Origin: Nilaparvata lugens
Taxonomy: Eukaryota; Arthropoda; Insecta; Hemiptera; Delphacidae
Length of the DNA: 64,000 nucleotides
Assembly: GCF_014356525.2 (NCBI RefSeq)
Contig: NC_052506.1
Coordinates: forward strand, 14,506,783 to 14,570,782
Reading direction: 5' to 3'
Made by a program: the position numbers and the translations under genes. How positions within the stretch are numbered: position 1 is the first letter of the stretch; each line of letters begins with the position of its first letter. Below are positions 59,211 through 64,000 of the stretch, piece by piece. The notes beneath the pieces were generated by a model. It did not search any database and was not told the origin of the DNA. It saw nothing but the letters and a program-made list of their open reading frames with translations.

Positions 59211-61010
59211 CTTCTTTCATTCTTCTTTGTGAATTATACAGGTCATTATTGTCCTCCATATCATAAAAGTACAAAAATCTGAATATTTACTTCTAAAGAA
59301 ACAGAAATCAATGAGAAAAAGGAAGAAATCTGTCGGGGATGTTATCCAATTGAGTACTTCCTATCGTTGATGAATATGAAGTTGGAATAGCATTGTGATA
59401 TTCATTCGGGACAATCACCTTGTAATTAAAAAATTATATATTTGATAGAATTGAGATTAAATTGCGATAGGCAATGTGCTAAAAGATTATTATAATATTA
59501 TTATTATACAATAAGAAGTATTATTGAATAATAAGTATTTATAGTTGACAATAATCAGCAATTTGCAAGGGTACTACACGATAGTTCGCAGTGCAATGTA
59601 CGTTCAATCTTTTAACATATTTCGAACAAACAATGAATTGTGGTAACAGATGATAATAAATAAATAATATCACAATGCTCCTTTAAAAATAATGAACTAT
59701 GAAGATAATGGATACGAAGTATCAATTCTATCAATCTTTAAATAGATAATATTATTAATCTTCCATAATTCTAAAATAATCTAAGAAATATTTGTTCCTT
59801 TCAATTCAGTCTACTCTACAATTGATTTTCCAAGATATTGTAAAATTTAGTTTCAAGGTCAAAGGTAAAAGCGTAGTATTGTTTCATGGATTGAGTTTCA
59901 TACTCGTATGTTACGTAATTATGTTATTGTATGAATCAGGGATCATGATAATGTCATGGTGGTTTTTTATTATGTTTACAGCTTATAAGTTCACTACGTA
60001 ATAATTAGGTATATCTTAAATAAATATGAGAGAAGTGCAATTGAATTACATCACACCATAGAGAAACCGTCCACAAATATGGTTTATTAGCATTCTCATG
60101 CTTATGCTATGAAAATATGAATAAAATCAAACACAATGTTTTGAAAATTTAATTTATGATGGTTAGGGATAGTATAATTTTATTATAATTTAATGAGGTT
60201 GGGAATGGAAATACGTAAAGTGCGAGAGCTCCGTACAAATTCATTAACTAAATATACATAACGATATAACTTGATAAAACTGTAGGGTTTTTACCATGAA
60301 AGTTCAAGGACAAAGTGGAGCTACTCAGATTTAAGAACAGTCTTAGCACTTTGTTAAAAAGAGGGTTCATACAGCAAAATATTGCAAAACATTGCGTAAC
60401 AGAAAAACGGAGTATATGGAGATATTTTGAATATTTTCAACTGAGAATTTATTAAATGCAGAAAATATAACAAGAAACAAAGAATGTTAAGTGCATTGCC
60501 ATGTTGTCACAGATTGGATCAGCTTAATTGCCTTGTTTGTGACTAGTTGGACAATCCTACGTGGAATGACAGATGCTTTGCACTTTCGGTTCAAATTGAA
60601 TTTTACAAAATAGTAATTTCATTCGAATAAACACCTTCTCCTTCCCTTGTCGTAAGGTCCCGGGAATATTAATGTGCAGCAACTGATACATACGCAACCA
60701 AAAATAGTTGTGTCCAATATACATTAGAATATAGATTACAATATAGATTTGATGTCTGTCAACCGATTGAATGAGAGGAAACATTTGAGTTTTCAGTTTT
60801 GAAAATTGAGAGTTTTCAGAAGTTTGGACATAGTGTGAAGATTATCATAAACTTCTATCACATTTTCTTTGGGGAGAACCCCTCCAAGAATATTGCAGGT
60901 TGCCTACCTCAGAGAAATTGTTAAACCTTATAATTCACACAAAACTGTAGTTAATCCAAGTCAGCTGAAAAAGATAAACACTCACATTTTCACAAGGATC
61001 GGCCAAACTG
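59211..61010. other. No gene seen
   Basis: AT-rich single-copy sequence; short frames only. Confidence 0.4.
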
Positions 61011-61260
61011 GCACCCAGGACCATGGTGACGGTAGTAGAGGAAAACTTATAGTCGCGTTGCTCTCTCTTCTCTCTCTCACTCACTAGCTCTCTCTCTCTT
61101 GTTCGTCAGGCTCAGGAGCTCCTCTCTCAACGGCCACCAACTGAAGACTGTCCGGAGGACTCTCGACGACCTAGAAACCGGGCGACGGCATTCCAGCGGT
61201 GGGGTCTTGGAAAGGGAAATTCTACTTTGCGGCGGGGATTTTTACCACACCAAGAGGGAA
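61011..61260. promoter_or_regulatory. GAGA-type tract in GC-richer island
   Basis: Two CT runs (about 61059-61080 and 61088-61102), read GAGAGA on the minus strand, are followed by a GC-rich block (CTCTCGACGACC, CCGGGCGACGGC). GAGA tracts are known binding sites of GAGA factor at insect promoters and Polycomb elements. Promoter function here is inference. Confidence 0.3.
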
Positions 61261-62100
61261 AAACAATAACATTAAACTGTGCATAATAATTATGAAGCTA
61301 TTGGATATTGGCATGTTGTGTCGACGTTAGGCTATGTGTGTGTTGTTGCTTGCTTTAAAGAGATAATTAAAACTGGGTTTTACGCTCTTATTATTTATTA
61401 CATGTTCACCCACTCTCTCAACCAATAACAAACCTCACTCGCGGAGCGTGATCTATTCACAGATTTACCAGCAGGCAACACCTACATTAACCTTGAAAAT
61501 CGTCTAAAGTCGAGCACAAGTATTCATATTGGAAATAATATAATAATAGTCTCCAATAAATATGACTTCGTGATTCTAAAAGTAGCGTTATTAAAGTTAT
61601 TTGAGAAACAATCGGAGAATATAATATAAATCATTTAAAAGTTATTTTAACATGAGAATTTGTTTTTTGTTAATATAATTAGCTCTCTCATTGTTGTGGT
61701 CCATTGCCTCATGGTTTTCAATACGAGCCAATGTAATAATGCAATTTAAAAATATTACTTTGTTGCCGAAAATAAAATGAAATGAAGTAACAATCAGATA
61801 ACCTCAATGCTGTGAACAAGAACTAGAATAACAATTTAATCTGCTAATAAAATACTACATAGGCTACTCTTGGTGACTGTGTGTAGTGGCCAATAACTTA
61901 ATTCGAATTTGAAGCCATTCGATTCTCTTTGTCGAAGAAAGTTTACTGTTTTGTTCATAATACGTGATTCTAACATCTAGTGAACTGCATCGGATGAATA
62001 CAGAATGTACGGTAGCTGTATACTTATTCTAAAATAAATGAATTTCCATTTTCAATTCCAATTTTATTCATTTCTACTCTTGTTAGAAACCGTAGGTAAT
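61261..62100. other. No gene seen
   Basis: AT-rich single-copy sequence with no supported feature. Confidence 0.4.
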
Positions 62101-62184
62101 GGCACGGATCACGCGAAGGCTTTGTTTATTTAATGCACAATCCGGCAGGCTCGCTTCGCTCGCCTTCCTTCGCTTCGTCTAGCC

Positions 62185-62946
62185 CAGGGGTCTCCAACCT
62201 ATTCCATCCAAGGGCCACATTGTTAATTCTAGGGAGGCTTAGAGGGCCAATAAAAAGGATGTACGTGGAATTTGACTTTTGGGCCACAAACGACGGGGGA
62301 TTTGAGGGGTGTAAAATTATTATATTTCCATTAAAATAATATGAGGAGTTTGAAGTAGGTTTAATTAAAACACAGGAGGGAACAAATCAATTATTCATTT
62401 CATTTCAATACAAAGTCGAATTCATTGAGTGTGAAAAGGTCATAAGAAAACTTGAGAATACATGAGTTTAGCAAGTTAAACAAAATATGATAACTTTTGT
62501 TCAATAGTAATAAGACAACTTGACAATACACGAATTTACTAAAAGTTACCAAGCTAAAAGAGAATACTTATTTTTAGTGAGAATATTACTTTTGTTTTCC
62601 ACTCAAAATGTTCGCCCATTTAGGATCAAACTTTGTGGTTCCAATCATTTAAATTTATTTCAAATGTTCTTCTGATAAGGAAGATTTGTATTTGGATTTA
62701 ACAAACTTCATTTTTGAAAATGTCTGCTTAGACTTGTAGGGAGATCCAAAAAGAGAAAACATAGCTTCAGCATGGTTTTTTATGTTTTTAAAGTCTTTTT
62801 CTGGGAGAGAACTGTAAAATGGAAGTAGGTTACCTTCTTCGTGTAAATATATATTTAAAAAAATCTGTTGCAATAACTCTTGGCGGGCCGGACAAAATCC
62901 ATCCGCGGGCCGGACGTGGCCCGCGGGCCGTAGGTTGAGAGCCCTG
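62185..62946 (-). mobile_element. hAT-type element (762 bp) with 8-bp TSD
   Basis: The 8-base duplication GTCTAGCC flanks it exactly (62177-62184 and 62947-62954). The ends are CAGGGGTCTCCAACCTA and, reading inward, CAGGGCTCTCAACCTACGG. Both the TSD length and the CAGGG...CAACCT ends are typical of hAT. Only a C-terminal transposase piece is left. Confidence 0.88.
62655..62873 (-). pseudogene. hAT transposase C-terminal fragment
   Basis: 72 residues with the signature FGSPYKSKQTFSKMKFVKSK then YKSSLSEEHLK. This corresponds to the FGSTY-CEQTFS-MN-NKSK-RS-LTDEHL block of the hAT C-terminal dimerisation region found in ZBED/SCAND3/GTF2IRD2-type proteins. It sits on the minus strand inside the hAT ends. 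The DDE catalytic residues are missing. Confidence 0.8.
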
Positions 62947-63040
62947 GTCTAGCCGATAGGATTTGCCCCCCGAACCCTCTGCGGAATTATATAGCTAGAA
63001 ATGAGATTGACTTGGCTCGCTTCGCTTGTCTGCATTTCCC

Positions 63041-63421
63041 ATTTAAACATTATCGATTAGTCATTAGGGATTTTCAGGCTCGATTCAATTGGTTGAAATC
63101 CAATTGGTCAGGCTTGATTGACTGGTTGCTTGAAATTTTCAAATTGACCAACTTCAAGAGCCCTCTCTTTGAGCTGAAAAAGTTTAGTCTTATCAGGTGA
63201 AATAAAAATATTCTTTCCTGCATAATTTTCGTTGATATAAAAATTTCAGCTACGTTTGAATATCAGTCTATTTAAGTGATGATAACATTCAAAATTTTAA
63301 TCTAAACATACCAATACAGTCTGATGAATCACGATAAATTTCCATGTCTGAAACTACTGTACTACATTAGCTGATTCAATAACAATATGGTATCATTAAA
63401 CTCAGAATCATGATCAAAGTT
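63041..63421. other. No gene seen
   Basis: Single-copy AT-rich sequence with small local repeats of AATTGGT/TTGATTG only. Confidence 0.4.
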
Positions 63422-63610
63422 TTGGTAACGTCATTTAGAAATATTATGAGTGATCAACTTTGAATTTCCTGGCACGTTTGGTCGTTATTAACAACTTGAC
63501 AAAACCAACCGTAATTGGTAACGTCAAATAATTTAGAAATATTATGAGTGGTCAATTTCAAATTTCTTTGCACGTTTGGTGTTTATGAACAACTTGACAA
63601 AACCAACTGT
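63422..63610 (+). repeat. Diverged tandem duplication, about 92-bp unit
   Basis: TTGGTAACGTCA...TTTAGAAATATTATGAGTG...GGCACGTTTGGTCGTTA...AACAACTTGACAAAACCAAC occurs twice in a row (63422-63511 and 63515-63609) with about 15% difference. Confidence 0.8.
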
Positions 63611-64000
63611 ATTTTAAACATCAATCGTAACAATATTTCAGTGACTTGATGTTGTACTGTTGTACTTACTTGTCCTATCAGTCAAGAATAGTACGGGACA
63701 TTGAGAAGTGGGTGGAGCCACCTGGATCAAATCCTACAAATCCATGCGACTGAGCAGTTAATTATGATCAGTTATAGCCGTGCAGACTGATGGAGTTAAT
63801 GTTGGTGGTTTTTCCGCTGATCGACACGATTTTGTCGTCTGCTAATTATGTTCACTGATACAGATCACGAAGGCACTGAAAATCCCTCGCAGCATCCATC
63901 ATTGAAGTGGAGGGGCCGAAAACAATGCACTGTGTTTCAGTACGTGTTGCTATCACTCGACCAAGGACATCACTTCTCAGCTCCAATTCTAATCATTTGT
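63611..64000. other. No gene seen
   Basis: Single-copy sequence to the window edge with no supported feature. Confidence 0.4.

Larger units (their letters stand above)
62140..63040 (-). mobile_element. Helitron-like tail split by hAT insertion
   Basis: Outside the hAT element the flanks GCAGGCTCGCTTCGCTCGCC and TCTAGCC, then GATAGGATTTGCCCCCCGAA, and GCTCGCTTCGCTTGTCTGCA match the reverse complement of the tail at 36060-36170. Confidence 0.5.

Overview
The window is AT-rich insect-type nuclear DNA, dense in transposable elements and poor in genes. Jockey/CR1-type LINE relics, TA-flanked MITEs, a TTAA-flanked piggyBac-like element, a Harbinger-like element, a hAT element and a gag-only LTR retrotransposon all point to an arthropod. 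Several of the dispersed repeats look like those I associate with planthoppers and other hemipterans; that is recognition, not proof. I see no bacterial gene, operon, CRISPR array or intact RNA gene.

Layout. (1) 179-10124 is a tandem array of one non-autonomous LTR retrotransposon with LTRs of about 2.5 kb: LTR1, a 3.0-kb interior with a tRNA-Lys primer binding site and one 508-aa coiled-coil/basic ORF but no pol, a truncated LTR2, a 0.4-kb interior remnant, and LTR3. (2) 10629-10798 is a hairpin MITE. 11955-16165 is a very large broken palindrome (fold-back element) carrying tRNA-like sequence in both arms and split by an 11-bp-TSD LINE insertion. (3) 16282-20537 holds the only convincing cellular gene, an intronless BTB-BACK gene on the minus strand with one frameshift, plus a 1.36-kb duplication of its 3' half. 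(4) 20538-26519 holds two decayed head-to-tail LINEs on the plus strand. (5) 26520-37140 is a TE cluster: a second fold-back element, a TA-type MITE family, a piggyBac-like element (29537-30608), a Harbinger-like element (30957-31873), a Helitron-like element and a large inverted repeat with CA/TG tracts. (6) 37140-64000 is mostly unique non-coding sequence, possibly intronic or intergenic, with a few local duplications, one intact MITE, a LINE tail fragment, a 100-N gap, some GC-richer islands that may be conserved regulatory DNA or unrecognised exons, and a hAT element (62185-62946) inserted in a Helitron-like tail with a perfect 8-bp target duplication.

How the parts work together. There is no pathway here; the region is a record of nested insertion, tandem duplication and recombination. 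The most unusual items are the gag-only LTR element (ORF ending in a four-fold KRK-led basic repeat, and a three-fold repeated PBS region) and the large fold-back elements that share a 'tgtggcgaaaa' module and carry tRNA-like segments. Paralogous copies differ by many single-base gains and losses, so part of the frame breakage may be long-read consensus error rather than real decay.
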